Shown here one piece after another: positions 1-8,349 of a stretch of 64,000 nucleotides of DNA (the stretch's first letter is position 1; the number at the start of each line of letters is the position of its first letter). The notes below the pieces were generated by a model, which saw only the letters and a program-made list of their open reading frames with translations, was not told where the DNA came from and ran no database searches. The stretch lies in NCBI GenBank assembly GCA_958295685.1, contig OY282365.1:1054001-1118000 (forward strand), in the 5' to 3' direction. The stretch is from an uncultured Dehalococcoidia bacterium (GTDB lineage Bacteria; Chloroflexota; Dehalococcoidia; Lucifugimonadales; CATQGZ01). Both the position numbers and the translations under genes were made by a program.

Positions 1-425
1 CCGACCTCGTAAATTACCGCCGCAGAGCCGCCGAGGAGTTGGAAGAGGCCAGGACGTCGTCGAAGTCGCGCCTGCTGCTTGACGTGATTTCGGTAGTCGA
101 CGACTTCGGGCGCGCGCTCGAGATGGTCCCCGGCGCCGCCATCGCGCCCGGATGGCTCGAAGGAGTGCGGCTCGTCCACCGGAAGCTGGTCAGCCTCATG
201 GAATCCGAGGGAGTCACCAGGATACAGGCCGAGGGACAGCCCTTCGAACCGTTTGAGCACGAGGCCGTGCTATACCAGGAGTCCCCCGGCATGGCCGAGG
301 GCACGGTGGTCCAAGTGGTCAGAGACGGCTACAAACTGAACGGCAGGGTGCTGAGGGCCGCCCAAGTCGCCGTGTCCAGAGCGCCCGTCCAGAAGAAAGA
401 AACAGAGTCACCCGATCAGGAGTAA
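1..425 (+). CDS. grpE: GrpE nucleotide exchange factor (5' end outside window)
   Basis: Co-chaperone that releases ADP from DnaK. The reading frame is open from the first base: the first residues, DLVNYRRRAAEE, match the end of the long GrpE helix, and a GrpE head follows with VVDDFGRALE and FEPFEHEAVL. The N-terminal coiled coil lies outside the window. A TTG near base 39 is an internal codon, not the start. The stop at 423-425 lies three bases before the dnaK start, and the AGGAG overlapping the grpE end serves as the dnaK ribosome site. The order grpE-dnaK is a common heat-shock operon arrangement; any promoter is upstream of the window. Confidence 0.93.
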   Translation, partial: DLVNYRRRAAEELEEARTSSKSRLLLDVISVVDDFGRALEMVPGAAIAPGWLEGVRLVHRKLVSLMESEGVTRIQAEGQPFEPFEHEAVLYQESPGMAEGTVVQVVRDGYKLNGRVLRAAQVAVSRAPVQKKETESPDQE

Positions 426-428
426 TAG

Positions 429-2351
429 ATGTCGAAAATACTCGGAATAGACTTGGGAACGACCAACTCGTGCATTGCGGTCATCGAGGGCGGAGAGCCC
501 CGCGTGATCGAAAACTCGGAGGGCGGACGGACGACCCCTTCGGTCGTCGCCGTCAACCCACGCACCGGCGAGCGATACGTCGGCATGACCGCGAAGCGCC
601 AGTCGGTCACCAATCCCGAAAACACCATATACTCGGTCAAGAGGTTCATGGGCAGGCGCTTCGACGAAGACACTGTCAAGAGGGACGTCGGCCTCGTGCC
701 ATTCAACGTGGCCCGTCACACCAACGGCGACGCCCACGTCTCCATGAGCGGCAAAACCTACTCGCCGCCCGAAGTCTCGGCCATGGTGCTCCAGAAGCTC
801 AAGCAGGACGCCGAAGCGAAGCTCGGCGAGACGATCTCTCAGGCCGTGATCACCGTCCCCGCCTACTTCAACGACAGCCAGCGCAACGCTACCAAGGACG
901 CAGGGCGAATCGCCGGCCTGGAAGTGCTGCGCATCATCAACGAGCCGACCGCAGCCTCGCTCGCATACGGACTGGACACCAAGAAGGACGAGACCATAGC
1001 GGTCTTCGACCTGGGCGGCGGAACGTTCGACATAACCATCCTCCAGATCGGCGACGGAGTCTTTGAGGTCAAGGCGACCAACGGCGACACACACCTGGGC
1101 GGCGACGACTTCGACCAGCATATCATCGACTGGATATGCGCCGAGTTCCTCCGCGAGCAGGGCATCGACCTCAAGCAGGACCCCATGGCCCTCCAGCGCC
1201 TCCGCGAAAGCGCGGAGCGGGCGAAGATTGAACTCTCCACCCTCGCCCAGACGGAGATAAACCTCCCCTTCATCACCGCGGACGCCTCAGGCCCCAAGCA
1301 CCTCGTGCTCACACTGTCGCGCGCCAAGCTCGAACAGCTCGTCGACGAGCTCGTCCGCAGGACCGTCGAGCCGTGCAGACAGGCGATGACGGACGCAGGC
1401 CTCGACGCCGGCGGCGTCCACGAAGTGATACTCGTCGGCGGGATGACCAGGATGCCGGCGGTCCAAAAGGCCGTCGTCGAACTGTTCGGCAGGGAGCCCC
1501 ACCAGGGAGTCAACCCGGACGAGGTGGTCGCGGTCGGAGCGGCCATACAGGCAGGCGTGCTCCAAGGCGAGGTGCAGGACGTCCTGCTGCTCGACGTGAC
1601 CCCCCTCACCCTGGGCATAGAGACCCTCGGTGGCATCTCGACACCGCTGATCCCACGCAACACGACCATCCCAACCTCCAGGAGCGAGACGTTCACCACC
1701 GCCGCCGACGGCCAGACGAGCGTGGAGGTGCATGTCCTCCAGGGAGAGCGCACACAGGCCGTCGACAACAAGACCATCGGACGGTTCAACCTGGAGGGTG
1801 TCCTGCCAGCCCCCAGAGGCGTCCCGCAAATCGAGGTCACGTTCGACATCGACGCCAACGGCATCCTGAACGTGTCGGCCACCGACAAGGGCACCGGCAA
1901 GGAGCAGCGCATAACCATAACCGCCAGCTCCGGCCTCTCCAGAGAAGAGACCGACCGGCTGATCCAGGAAGCCGAGCAGTACGCGGAAGAAGACAAGAAG
2001 CGGCGCCATGAGGTCGAGACCCGCAACGCCGCCGACAACGCGGCCTACACCGCGGAGAAGCTGGTCTCCGAAAACGCCGACAAGATCCCCGAAGACACGA
2101 AGTCCGAGATCGAAGGCAGGATATCGGCGGTGCGGGAGGCCCTCAAGGGCCAGGACGTCGCCGCGATCGAATCGGCCATGCAGGCCCTCCAGGAGTCCGT
2201 CCAGAAAGTGGGCGAACTGGTCTACAGCCAGCAGGCACAGGCAGGCACGGAACAGCCCGGCCAGGCCGACCCCCCAGGCGCCGACGGCCCCGGCGATACG
2301 GTCGAGGGCGAATTCCGCGAAGCCGACCCGGAGAAGGGAAAGGAGAAATAG
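429..2351 (+). CDS. dnaK: Chaperone DnaK (Hsp70)
   Basis: ATP-dependent Hsp70 chaperone of 640 residues, the usual length. The actin-like ATPase domain shows GIDLGTTNS near residue 6, VITVPAYFNDSQR near 138 and DLGGGTFDITIL near 195. The substrate-binding domain carries LLLDVTPLTLGIET, and the acidic C-terminus ends with a variant EGEFREADPEKGKEK tail. Start ATG follows AGGAG at 419-423. It is co-transcribed with grpE. No dnaJ follows within the window; the next gene is an unrelated ATPase 51 bases downstream. Confidence 0.98.
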   Translation: MSKILGIDLGTTNSCIAVIEGGEPRVIENSEGGRTTPSVVAVNPRTGERYVGMTAKRQSVTNPENTIYSVKRFMGRRFDEDTVKRDVGLVPFNVARHTNGDAHVSMSGKTYSPPEVSAMVLQKLKQDAEAKLGETISQAVITVPAYFNDSQRNATKDAGRIAGLEVLRIINEPTAASLAYGLDTKKDETIAVFDLGGGTFDITILQIGDGVFEVKATNGDTHLGGDDFDQHIIDWICAEFLREQGIDLKQDPMALQRLRESAERAKIELSTLAQTEINLPFITADASGPKHLVLTLSRAKLEQLVDELVRRTVEPCRQAMTDAGLDAGGVHEVILVGGMTRMPAVQKAVVELFGREPHQGVNPDEVVAVGAAIQAGVLQGEVQDVLLLDVTPLTLGIETLGGISTPLIPRNTTIPTSRSETFTTAADGQTSVEVHVLQGERTQAVDNKTIGRFNLEGVLPAPRGVPQIEVTFDIDANGILNVSATDKGTGKEQRITITASSGLSREETDRLIQEAEQYAEEDKKRRHEVETRNAADNAAYTAEKLVSENADKIPEDTKSEIEGRISAVREALKGQDVAAIESAMQALQESVQKVGELVYSQQAQAGTEQPGQADPPGADGPGDTVEGEFREADPEKGKEK

Positions 2352-2402
2352 GCACGGCAGTATGATGCTGGTGACACCGCTGTTAGAGAGGCGACCAACG
2401 CC

Positions 2403-3725
2403 GTGAACGAGATCCGTCTCAAGAACTTCCGGTGCTTTCGCAAAGAGCAGACCGCCCGCCTGGCGCCTCTGACCCTGCTCGTGGGCGAGAACAGCACAGG
2501 CAAGACGTCGTTCATGGCTATGATAAGGGTCCTCTCGGATATCGCCTTCGGATTTCGGAACCCTGACTTCAAGAAAGACCCTTACGACCTGGGGAGCTTT
2601 GATGAAATCGCTCATCACAGGGGGGGCAGGGGGGGCAGGGGGGGCAGGGGTGGCAGAGCGGATACATTCGAAGGTGGTTTCAGTACCGAGAAAGGTCCGG
2701 CTAGTCGTTTCGAGTTCACTTTTGGAAGGAGTGGAAGTACACCCGTCCCTATAAGGCGGCGTCTCTCTCAAGGGGAAACCTGGCTAGATGAGAACTATGC
2801 AGCCGATCAGTCCTACACGCTTCGAGTTGGAACCACCAGAGGGACCTGGGACGTGCAGGTTCCGAATGAACACGTACCCCAGTTGATTGCTGGAGACCTG
2901 ATGGTCCCTCTGTACTATGTTCTGTTGCGAGAAGATCGAACGGATTTTGCGTCAGCAGAAGCTACACCCTTTGGTTCGGAAGATCGTAGGTCGCTGAGCG
3001 CCCTGGCTAGTCAATCTGGTTGGATTCATCGACAGCGTCTATTTGCAAGTGCCCCCGTCCGCTCCAAGCCGCGCCGCACCTACGATCCTTCACGGCCCAC
3101 CCCGGACCCGGAAGGCGACTATGTCCCCATGTATCTCGCCGACGTATTTTCCCTAGACAAAGAGGCATGGGCAGCCCTTAAGAAGCGACTCGAAGATTTT
3201 GGGAAGGATGCGGGCCTTCTCGATGAAATATCCATCAAACCTCTGGGTAAGAGAGGCAGCGAGCCTTTTCAGGTGCAGGTCAGGAAGTCCGGAGACAATC
3301 TGAAAGGTCCCTGGCGCAACCTCATCGACGTGGGATACGGCGTCAGCCAGGCGTTGCCGGTTATAACTGAGTTGCTGCGCGAGGATGCGCCACCTCTGTT
3401 CCTGTTGCAACAACCGGAGGTACACCTCCACCCCAGCGCCCAAGCTGCTCTGGGGACCCTGTTCTGCCAGGTCGCCGCCACAGGCCGTCAACTGGTGGTG
3501 GAGACCCACAGCGACCACCTGATAAACCGGGTGCGCATGGATGTCCGCGACGGCGCATCGGACCTGAAGCCCGCCGACGTGTCCATCCTATACTTCGAGC
3601 GTAGCGACCTGGACGTCCGCATCCACTCACTTAGCATCGACGAAGAGGGGAACATCATGGGTTCGCCCGACAGCTACGGAAGATTCTTCATGGAAGAGAC
3701 CACGAGGTCTCTGTGGAGGCGATAG
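2403..3725 (+). CDS. AAA/ABC-type ATPase of the OLD/DUF3696 kind
   Basis: Predicted 440-residue ATPase. Walker A GENSTGKT is at residues 28-35, a signature-like segment DVGYGVSQALPVI lies near 306, a Walker B-like FLLQQPEVHLHP follows, and VVETHSDHLINRV forms the H-loop region. This pattern is typical of the OLD/COG4938 (DUF3696) group, many of which work with a nuclease in phage defence. The usual acidic residue of Walker B (EqPE) reads QQPE here. Residues 73-85 are an RGG-type stretch encoded by a short DNA repeat. The start is GTG. Codon use looks more AT-rich than dnaK, and the PIN gene follows after 23 bases, so the two probably act together. Function is inferred only. Confidence 0.8.
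   Translation: MNEIRLKNFRCFRKEQTARLAPLTLLVGENSTGKTSFMAMIRVLSDIAFGFRNPDFKKDPYDLGSFDEIAHHRGGRGGRGGRGGRADTFEGGFSTEKGPASRFEFTFGRSGSTPVPIRRRLSQGETWLDENYAADQSYTLRVGTTRGTWDVQVPNEHVPQLIAGDLMVPLYYVLLREDRTDFASAEATPFGSEDRRSLSALASQSGWIHRQRLFASAPVRSKPRRTYDPSRPTPDPEGDYVPMYLADVFSLDKEAWAALKKRLEDFGKDAGLLDEISIKPLGKRGSEPFQVQVRKSGDNLKGPWRNLIDVGYGVSQALPVITELLREDAPPLFLLQQPEVHLHPSAQAALGTLFCQVAATGRQLVVETHSDHLINRVRMDVRDGASDLKPADVSILYFERSDLDVRIHSLSIDEEGNIMGSPDSYGRFFMEETTRSLWRR
2620..2658 (+). repeat. 9-bp G-rich microsatellite inside the ATPase gene
   Basis: About four tandem units of the form GGGGGGCAG/GGGGGGCAGG encode Gly-Gly-Arg repeats just after Walker A. A change by whole 9-bp units keeps the reading frame, while slippage inside the G runs would break it. 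Confidence 0.75.
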
Positions 3726-3748
3726 CCAAGGCCGGTGGTATCTGAGAA

Positions 3749-4219
3749 ATGTGCGCAATTATTGACGCAAACGTCGCAGGCGAGGTGTTCGGCCCCAGCC
3801 CACAGCAGGCAGCGAAGAAGTTCTACGATTGGATCAACAAGGGGAGTGGCCGTCTGGTGGCCGGCGGCAAGCTGCTTCAGGAGCTCGAATCAGGTTCTCA
3901 GAGATTCAACCGCTGGGCAGCCGAGGCCGTAAAATTTGGAATGATGCGGATTGTGAATGAAGCTGAAATAAACACAAGAACGGTACGGCTCAAGAATCAA
4001 GGCGTGTATGTGTCGGATGACCCGCATATTCTCGCGCTGGCCCAGGTCAGCGGAGCCCGTCTGCTGTATTCCAACGACAGCGCGCTCCATGAGGATTTCA
4101 CGAACAAGGAACTGGTCGACAAGCCGCGCGGGAAGATCTATTCAACACTCAGGACAAAGAATTTCTCTCGCAGCCATAGACAGATGCTCAATAAGGGAGA
4201 CCTGTGCCGCAAGGTCTGA
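3749..4219 (+). CDS. PIN-domain-like protein, probable nuclease partner of the upstream ATPase
   Basis: A 156-residue protein that looks like a PIN ribonuclease: Asp6 in IIDANV on the first strand, a glutamate near 45 in LLQELE, then VSDDPHILALAQVSGARLL with acidic residues near 90 and YSND near 110, the usual spacing of the PIN acidic cluster. About 40 C-terminal residues are basic. The gene starts 23 bases after the ATPase stop and has the same base composition. Together they resemble a nuclease effector with an ATPase regulator. It could equally be a stand-alone toxin; no small antitoxin ORF is seen beside it. Confidence 0.68.
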   Translation: MCAIIDANVAGEVFGPSPQQAAKKFYDWINKGSGRLVAGGKLLQELESGSQRFNRWAAEAVKFGMMRIVNEAEINTRTVRLKNQGVYVSDDPHILALAQVSGARLLYSNDSALHEDFTNKELVDKPRGKIYSTLRTKNFSRSHRQMLNKGDLCRKV

Positions 4220-4273
4220 TACCGCCGACGCGGTAACCGCGCAGAACTACTCGGTCACCCCGTCCCCGCCCGT

Positions 4274-5260
4274 CTACAGCACGTGATAAATCAGCAGATG
4301 CTCACTCAAGACGTCCATGGCGAAGTCGTTATGAACGTCGCGCCAGACGGAGTGGACGTGGTTGGCCCCGTTCTGGTAATTGTCGAACTCGACCAGGAAG
4401 TCCCCCCCGTGTATCCGGTAGTAGTGGGGTAGCCCCACGTCCACAGGGCCGCCCCACGCGAAGTGAAGCCGGTCGATACCGCCCGACGTCACCCGGGCCA
4501 TCCTGTCCCGGCTCACGTCGTCCCTGGCCTGGCCCACGTACTCCTCCACCAGCGCCGTCAGCATCTCCCTCTGCGTCCCGGACATCCTCGACGCGGGCAG
4601 CCCCTCCTCGTACGGCAGGCTGGCGCGGGTCGAGTTGTAGGTCACGATGTCATAAGGGGCGTCAGCGTAGATCACCGCCTCCGAGAGCTGGCCCCTGTCC
4701 AGACTCGCGGCCAGCTCCAGGGCCAGATCCTCCCTGCGGCTCAGAACCCGCAGACCCTTCTGCCGACCGCTCGGCACCCTGGCCGGATTAGACCCGAAGA
4801 AGAAGGGCGTTGCGGAGATCACCTCGCCGCCCCAGATGCTGTAGTTCAGAGATATATGATGACCCTCAGCCCTCCAGCCCCAGGGCTCCTCGCCGTCCGG
4901 CTCCCCGAAGACGGTGAAGTAGTACAGCTCCGGATCGCGCAGGAACGTCCGCAGACCGCGCTCCCGCTCCAACTCCCCAAGAACCGACTCCAGATCGATG
5001 ATCCGTCTGGCCGTCCTGTTCGACCTCTCGTTCAGGCCGCTGGCCATCAGCTCGAAGGCGAGACCGCGCTGCGCGGAACTCATGTCTCGCAGAGGAACGC
5101 CGTGCCGGTTCAGGGGTGGGTAATACCAAAACAGGCGCTCACCGTCGAGGTACGGATAGGCGGCCTTGGCCCTCAACTCGTCGGAAAGACCGGAGAGAAA
5201 GGCCAAGGCCGCCGCCGACATGTGGGCCGACGCGGATGAATCCGGCAGTCGAGTCGTCAT
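4274..5260 (-). CDS. DUF3500 domain-containing protein
   Basis: A 328-residue protein matching the DUF3500 family throughout: ELRAKAAYPYLDGERLFWYY near the N-terminus, RDPELYYFTVFGEPDGEEPW, GWRAEGHHISLNYSI, and the C-terminal motifs RIHGGDFLVEFDNYQNGANH and HVHSVWRD. The biochemical role is unknown; family members are often annotated as secreted or cytosolic proteins of uncharacterised function. I chose the ATG at 5258-5260 because the longer frame would run into the preceding NHL gene, whose stop is 35 bases upstream. It is the last gene of a minus-strand cluster and converges with the PIN gene. Confidence 0.88.
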   Translation of the reverse strand: MTTRLPDSSASAHMSAAALAFLSGLSDELRAKAAYPYLDGERLFWYYPPLNRHGVPLRDMSSAQRGLAFELMASGLNERSNRTARRIIDLESVLGELERERGLRTFLRDPELYYFTVFGEPDGEEPWGWRAEGHHISLNYSIWGGEVISATPFFFGSNPARVPSGRQKGLRVLSRREDLALELAASLDRGQLSEAVIYADAPYDIVTYNSTRASLPYEEGLPASRMSGTQREMLTALVEEYVGQARDDVSRDRMARVTSGGIDRLHFAWGGPVDVGLPHYYRIHGGDFLVEFDNYQNGANHVHSVWRDVHNDFAMDVLSEHLLIYHVL

Positions 5261-5295
5261 CTGAGGCCCCCTTGTGGCTGGTGAGAGGCGAGTTC

Positions 5296-6267
5296 TCAGG
5301 CCCGCGCCCCGTCGGTTGCCGCCTTCGACAACTTCTGGAAGCTCCGCACCCCATCGGCCTCCACGCCCTGATTCGTGGCATTCGTCCACGCCACCTCGCC
5401 CATGTACAGGTCGCCCCTAGAGTCGACGCACAGGCCGTGCGGCGCGGCGAACTGCCCCACCTCGTAGCCGAACCCCAGATGCCCGATCCGGGCGAGCCGC
5501 TCGCCCTTCGTGTTCAAAACGGTGATCCTCGGCCCGATGTTGGGGTTCAGCTCGTTGACCCTCATCCCCCATCCGAGCTCCCCAACGTACACCTCCTGCG
5601 ACTCCGACACGTGAATGGTGCAGGGGCGGTGGAGGTTGTTCCACTGGGTCTCGTATCTGCCGTTCCGATCGAAGACCTGAACCCGGTGGTTCTCCCGGTC
5701 CGCCACGTACACGTACCCGTCACTGTCCGTAGCGATGTTGTGAACGATGTTGAACTCGCCCGGATCCGTGCCCGGGCCGCCCCATGAGAAGAGCAGCCTC
5801 CCGTCGGGCGAATACTTGTGAACCCTCGCGTTGAGATAGCCGTCGGAGACATACAGATCGCCCGTCCGAGGGTCCAGGGCAACGTCGGTGCAGCGGTTGA
5901 AGGGAGCCCCGCTGTAGGGCTCGGCTGCGCGGCCAGGCGTGCCGATAGTCATCAGCACCTCCCCGTCCGTCGTACACTTGCGGACGGTGTGGTCGCCGTC
6001 GTCGGTGCAGTAGAGCATGTCGTCGGGCCCGATCGTCAGGCCGTGCGCCCTGGAAAAGACCCCCTCGCCCCACGACTTCAGGAAGCCGCCGCCCGAGTCG
6101 AAGACGATCATCGGGTGGTCGCCCCGGTTGAATACGTACACCCTGTCCTGGGAGTCCACCGCGACCGCCGCCGCGTCCGTCCACGAGTAGCCCGGCGGCA
6201 TCTGCTCCCATCCAACCGCCACTTCGTACGAGAACCGGCCGCTGCCCAACCTGACCGTATCTGCCAT
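5296..6267 (-). CDS. NHL-repeat beta-propeller protein
   Basis: A 323-residue protein composed of NHL repeats: VAVDSQDRVYVFNRGDHPMI, LTIGPDDMLYCTDDGDHTVR, VALDPRTGDLYVSDGYLNAR, IATDSDGYVYVADRENHRVQ and LCVDSRGDLYMGEV. These predict a six-bladed propeller. Similar proteins are annotated as peptidylglycine alpha-amidating-lyase-like or 6-bladed propeller proteins; the substrate cannot be told. I place the start at ATG 6265-6267, five to seven bases after the strong ribosome site AGGAGGTGA; the upstream GTG at 6276 overlaps that site. No signal peptide is seen. It lies between gatA and DUF3500 in the same direction. Confidence 0.88.
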   Translation of the reverse strand: MADTVRLGSGRFSYEVAVGWEQMPPGYSWTDAAAVAVDSQDRVYVFNRGDHPMIVFDSGGGFLKSWGEGVFSRAHGLTIGPDDMLYCTDDGDHTVRKCTTDGEVLMTIGTPGRAAEPYSGAPFNRCTDVALDPRTGDLYVSDGYLNARVHKYSPDGRLLFSWGGPGTDPGEFNIVHNIATDSDGYVYVADRENHRVQVFDRNGRYETQWNNLHRPCTIHVSESQEVYVGELGWGMRVNELNPNIGPRITVLNTKGERLARIGHLGFGYEVGQFAAPHGLCVDSRGDLYMGEVAWTNATNQGVEADGVRSFQKLSKAATDGARA

Positions 6268-6290
6268 CGCCGTCACCTCCTGACCCGGCG

Positions 6291-6300
6291 ATTATAGCAC
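6291..6300 (-). promoter_or_regulatory. Extended -10 promoter for the NHL gene
   Basis: On the minus strand TGCTATAAT lies 24-33 bases before the chosen start, a perfect extended -10. No good -35 is seen. A 14-bp perfect palindrome, TCCACGCGCGTGGA at 6311-6324, sits where a -35 would be and could be an operator. Confidence 0.55.
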
Positions 6301-6310
6301 CAAGGCAGGC

Positions 6311-6324
6311 TCCACGCGCGTGGA
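6311..6324. promoter_or_regulatory. 14-bp palindrome upstream of the NHL gene -10
   Basis: TCCACGCGCGTGGA is a perfect palindrome centred about 20 bases upstream of the TATAAT box of the NHL gene and downstream of the gatA stop. It is a plausible dimer-binding site; a chance GC palindrome is also possible. Confidence 0.35.
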
Positions 6325-6366
6325 CGTCACGCCCCGGACCGGATGCGCCCGATCAGCAACCCTGCT

Positions 6367-7830
6367 CTACAACTCCGGCCGCAGCCTGTGCCACTCGGTC
6401 GCCTGCTCGTAAGCGTAGGCGATTCGGAACAGCGTCTCCTCACGCAGAGGCGCGGCCAGCAGCTGCAGACCGACCGGCAGACCGTCGGACATACCCGCCG
6501 GCAGAGAGACGGCCGGTATCCCTGCTATGTTCGCCGGCATGGTCAGTATGTCGCTCAGATACATCTGGACCGGGTCGGCGGTCTTCTCGCCCAGCTCGAA
6601 CGCGACCGAGGGGGACGTGGGTGTCACCAGCGCGTCGAAATCCTCGAAAGCCGCTCGAAACTCCCGCGCTATCAGCGTCCGCACCCTCTGGGCCTTCAGA
6701 TAGTAGGCGTCGTAGTACCCGGCCGAGAGCGCGTACGTCCCCAGCATAATCCGACGCTTCACCTCCGGCCCGAACCCGTCCTGGCGTGTCCTGTCCAGAG
6801 CGTCCCACATCCCGCCTGCCTCGCGAGCCGAGTATCCGTACTTCACGCCGTCGTACCGGGCCAGGTTGGCCGACGCCTCCGAGGGAGCGATTATGTAGTA
6901 GACCGCCAGCGCGTGCTCGGTGTGAGGCAGCGAGGTCTCCTCGACGCGCGCCCCAAGGTCCTCCAGCGCTCCGATCGCCGCGTGCGCCGCCTCCCCGACG
7001 CCCTGCTCTATCCCAGCCGCGAAGTACTCGACGGGAACGCCGATGCGAAGCCCCGTCAGATCCTCCCGCAGCGCGCGGGTATAGTCCGGCGCCTCGTATT
7101 CGAGCGAGGTCGAGTCCCTCCGATCGTGGCCCGCTATGGCGCTCAGCGCCATGGCGGAGTCGGTCACGTCCCTGGTGAGAGGACCAATCTGGTCGAGCGA
7201 GCTGGCGAACGCCACCAGCCCGTATCTGCTGACCAGCCCGTAGGTCGGCTTGAACCCAACGACTCCGCACAGCGCCGCCGGCTGGCGGATGCTGCCGCCG
7301 GTGTCGGAGCCGAGCGAGAAGACACACTCGCCCGACGCCACCGCGGCCGCGGGCCCGCCGCTGCTGCCGCCAGGCACGCGGCTCAGATCCCACGGGTTCC
7401 TCGTAGGGAAAAAGGCGGAGTTCTCCGTGGAAGACCCCATCGCGAACTCGTCCAGGTTGCCCTTCCCCACTATCACCGCGCCGCCCCGGCGGAGCCGCTC
7501 CACTACCGCGGCGTCGTAGGGTGGAACATAGCTCTCGAGCATCCGCGACGAACAGGTCGTGCGGACGCCCCTCGTGCATATGTTGTCCTTCACCTGTACG
7601 GGAATCCCCGTAAGCGGCCCTCCCTCCCCGTCCGATATGCGCCGATCCGCAGCGCGCGCCGCCTCCAGCGCCTCCGCTTCGGTCACCGTCACGAACGCGC
7701 CGACCCGACCGTCCACCTCGTGAATCCGGTCCAGCGCCGCGCGAGTCAACTCATAGGAGGAGACCTCGCCACGGTCCAACAGACCCCTGGCGGCATGTGC
7801 GGTCAGACCGGTGGCGTCGAATGAGCTCAT
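6367..7830 (-). CDS. gatA: Asp/Glu-tRNA amidotransferase subunit A
   Basis: Glutaminase/amidase subunit of the GatCAB complex, which converts Glu-tRNA(Gln) and Asp-tRNA(Asn) to the amidated forms. The 487 residues have the full amidase signature: catalytic Lys81 (VQVKDN), cis-Ser156 (GGSSGGPAAAVA) and nucleophile Ser180 (SDTGGSIRQPA). KGNLDEFAMGSSTE is diagnostic for GatA over other amidases. It follows gatC by 36 bases, the usual order. gatB is not in the window. Confidence 0.97.
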   Translation of the reverse strand: MSSFDATGLTAHAARGLLDRGEVSSYELTRAALDRIHEVDGRVGAFVTVTEAEALEAARAADRRISDGEGGPLTGIPVQVKDNICTRGVRTTCSSRMLESYVPPYDAAVVERLRRGGAVIVGKGNLDEFAMGSSTENSAFFPTRNPWDLSRVPGGSSGGPAAAVASGECVFSLGSDTGGSIRQPAALCGVVGFKPTYGLVSRYGLVAFASSLDQIGPLTRDVTDSAMALSAIAGHDRRDSTSLEYEAPDYTRALREDLTGLRIGVPVEYFAAGIEQGVGEAAHAAIGALEDLGARVEETSLPHTEHALAVYYIIAPSEASANLARYDGVKYGYSAREAGGMWDALDRTRQDGFGPEVKRRIMLGTYALSAGYYDAYYLKAQRVRTLIAREFRAAFEDFDALVTPTSPSVAFELGEKTADPVQMYLSDILTMPANIAGIPAVSLPAGMSDGLPVGLQLLAAPLREETLFRIAYAYEQATEWHRLRPEL

Positions 7831-7866
7831 GCCTGATCGTGGACTCGACCCGCCCGCGCCTCGAAG

Positions 7867-8160
7867 CTAATGATCGCCGAGCACCGCCCTCACCCTCACG
7901 AACCCGTCCTCGCACAGCGGCGCGTTGGCGAGCACGTCCTCCCTGGGCAGCGATTCGAAGACCCTGTCGTCCCGCATGACCGAGTCGATACGCACCGAGT
8001 GGCCGGTGGGCTCCACACCTTCAGTGTCCACCCGGCCGAGCGCGTCGAAGTTGTCGAGGATGTTCGAAAGCTCGCCGCGCATCGACTCAATCTCGGAATC
8101 GGTCATCCCGATCCGAGCCAGCGCCGCCGTGTGTCTCACCTCTTCGATGCTCAGCCGCAT
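7867..8160 (-). CDS. gatC: Asp/Glu-tRNA amidotransferase subunit C
   Basis: Small GatCAB subunit of 97 residues, the normal size. It shows the family pattern RLSIEEVRHTAALARIGMTD, then a helix ELSNILDNFDALGRVDTEGVEPT and a C-terminal LREDVLANAP-like segment (here LPREDVLANAP). ATG at 8158-8160 is preceded by GGAGAGGG; an alternative ATG four codons upstream lacks a ribosome site. Much longer frames extend into the intergenic region and are not supported. Confidence 0.95.
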   Translation of the reverse strand: MRLSIEEVRHTAALARIGMTDSEIESMRGELSNILDNFDALGRVDTEGVEPTGHSVRIDSVMRDDRVFESLPREDVLANAPLCEDGFVRVRAVLGDH

Positions 8161-8186
8161 GTCCCTCTCCATCCCGATGTCGCGGC

Positions 8187-8216
8187 AGTGTAGCAAACAG
8201 CCCCCGCCCGCTTCAA
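8187..8216 (-). promoter_or_regulatory. Sigma-70-like promoter for gatCA
   Basis: On the minus strand TTGAAG (8211-8216), an 18-bp spacer and TACACT (8187-8192) lie about 27 bases upstream of the gatC start. Same -10 hexamer as the promoter at 9619-9624. Confidence 0.6.
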
Positions 8217-8349
8217 TCCGCCCCCTGACCAGCAACAGTTCAGACTCCGCGAGGTCCAAAGGGGGAGTCCAGAAGGGTTCTCCCCTCTGGCAGGGGATCT
8301 GGGGGGAACTGGCAACTGGCGACTGGCCCCTGGCCCCCGGCAACAACCC

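Noticed and set aside
2352..2402. Search for dnaJ or another chaperone gene after dnaK
   Set aside because: The next frame encodes an ATPase with Walker motifs unrelated to J-domain proteins; no HPD motif was seen.
1287..2771. Minus-strand frame of 494 codons over dnaK
   Set aside because: Overlaps the well-defined dnaK and the ATPase gene on the other strand; composition is typical of a GC-rich shadow.
7131..7153. Short palindrome ATGGCGCT/AGCGCCAT in gatA
   Set aside because: Encodes conserved amidase residues and is short enough to be chance in GC-rich coding DNA.
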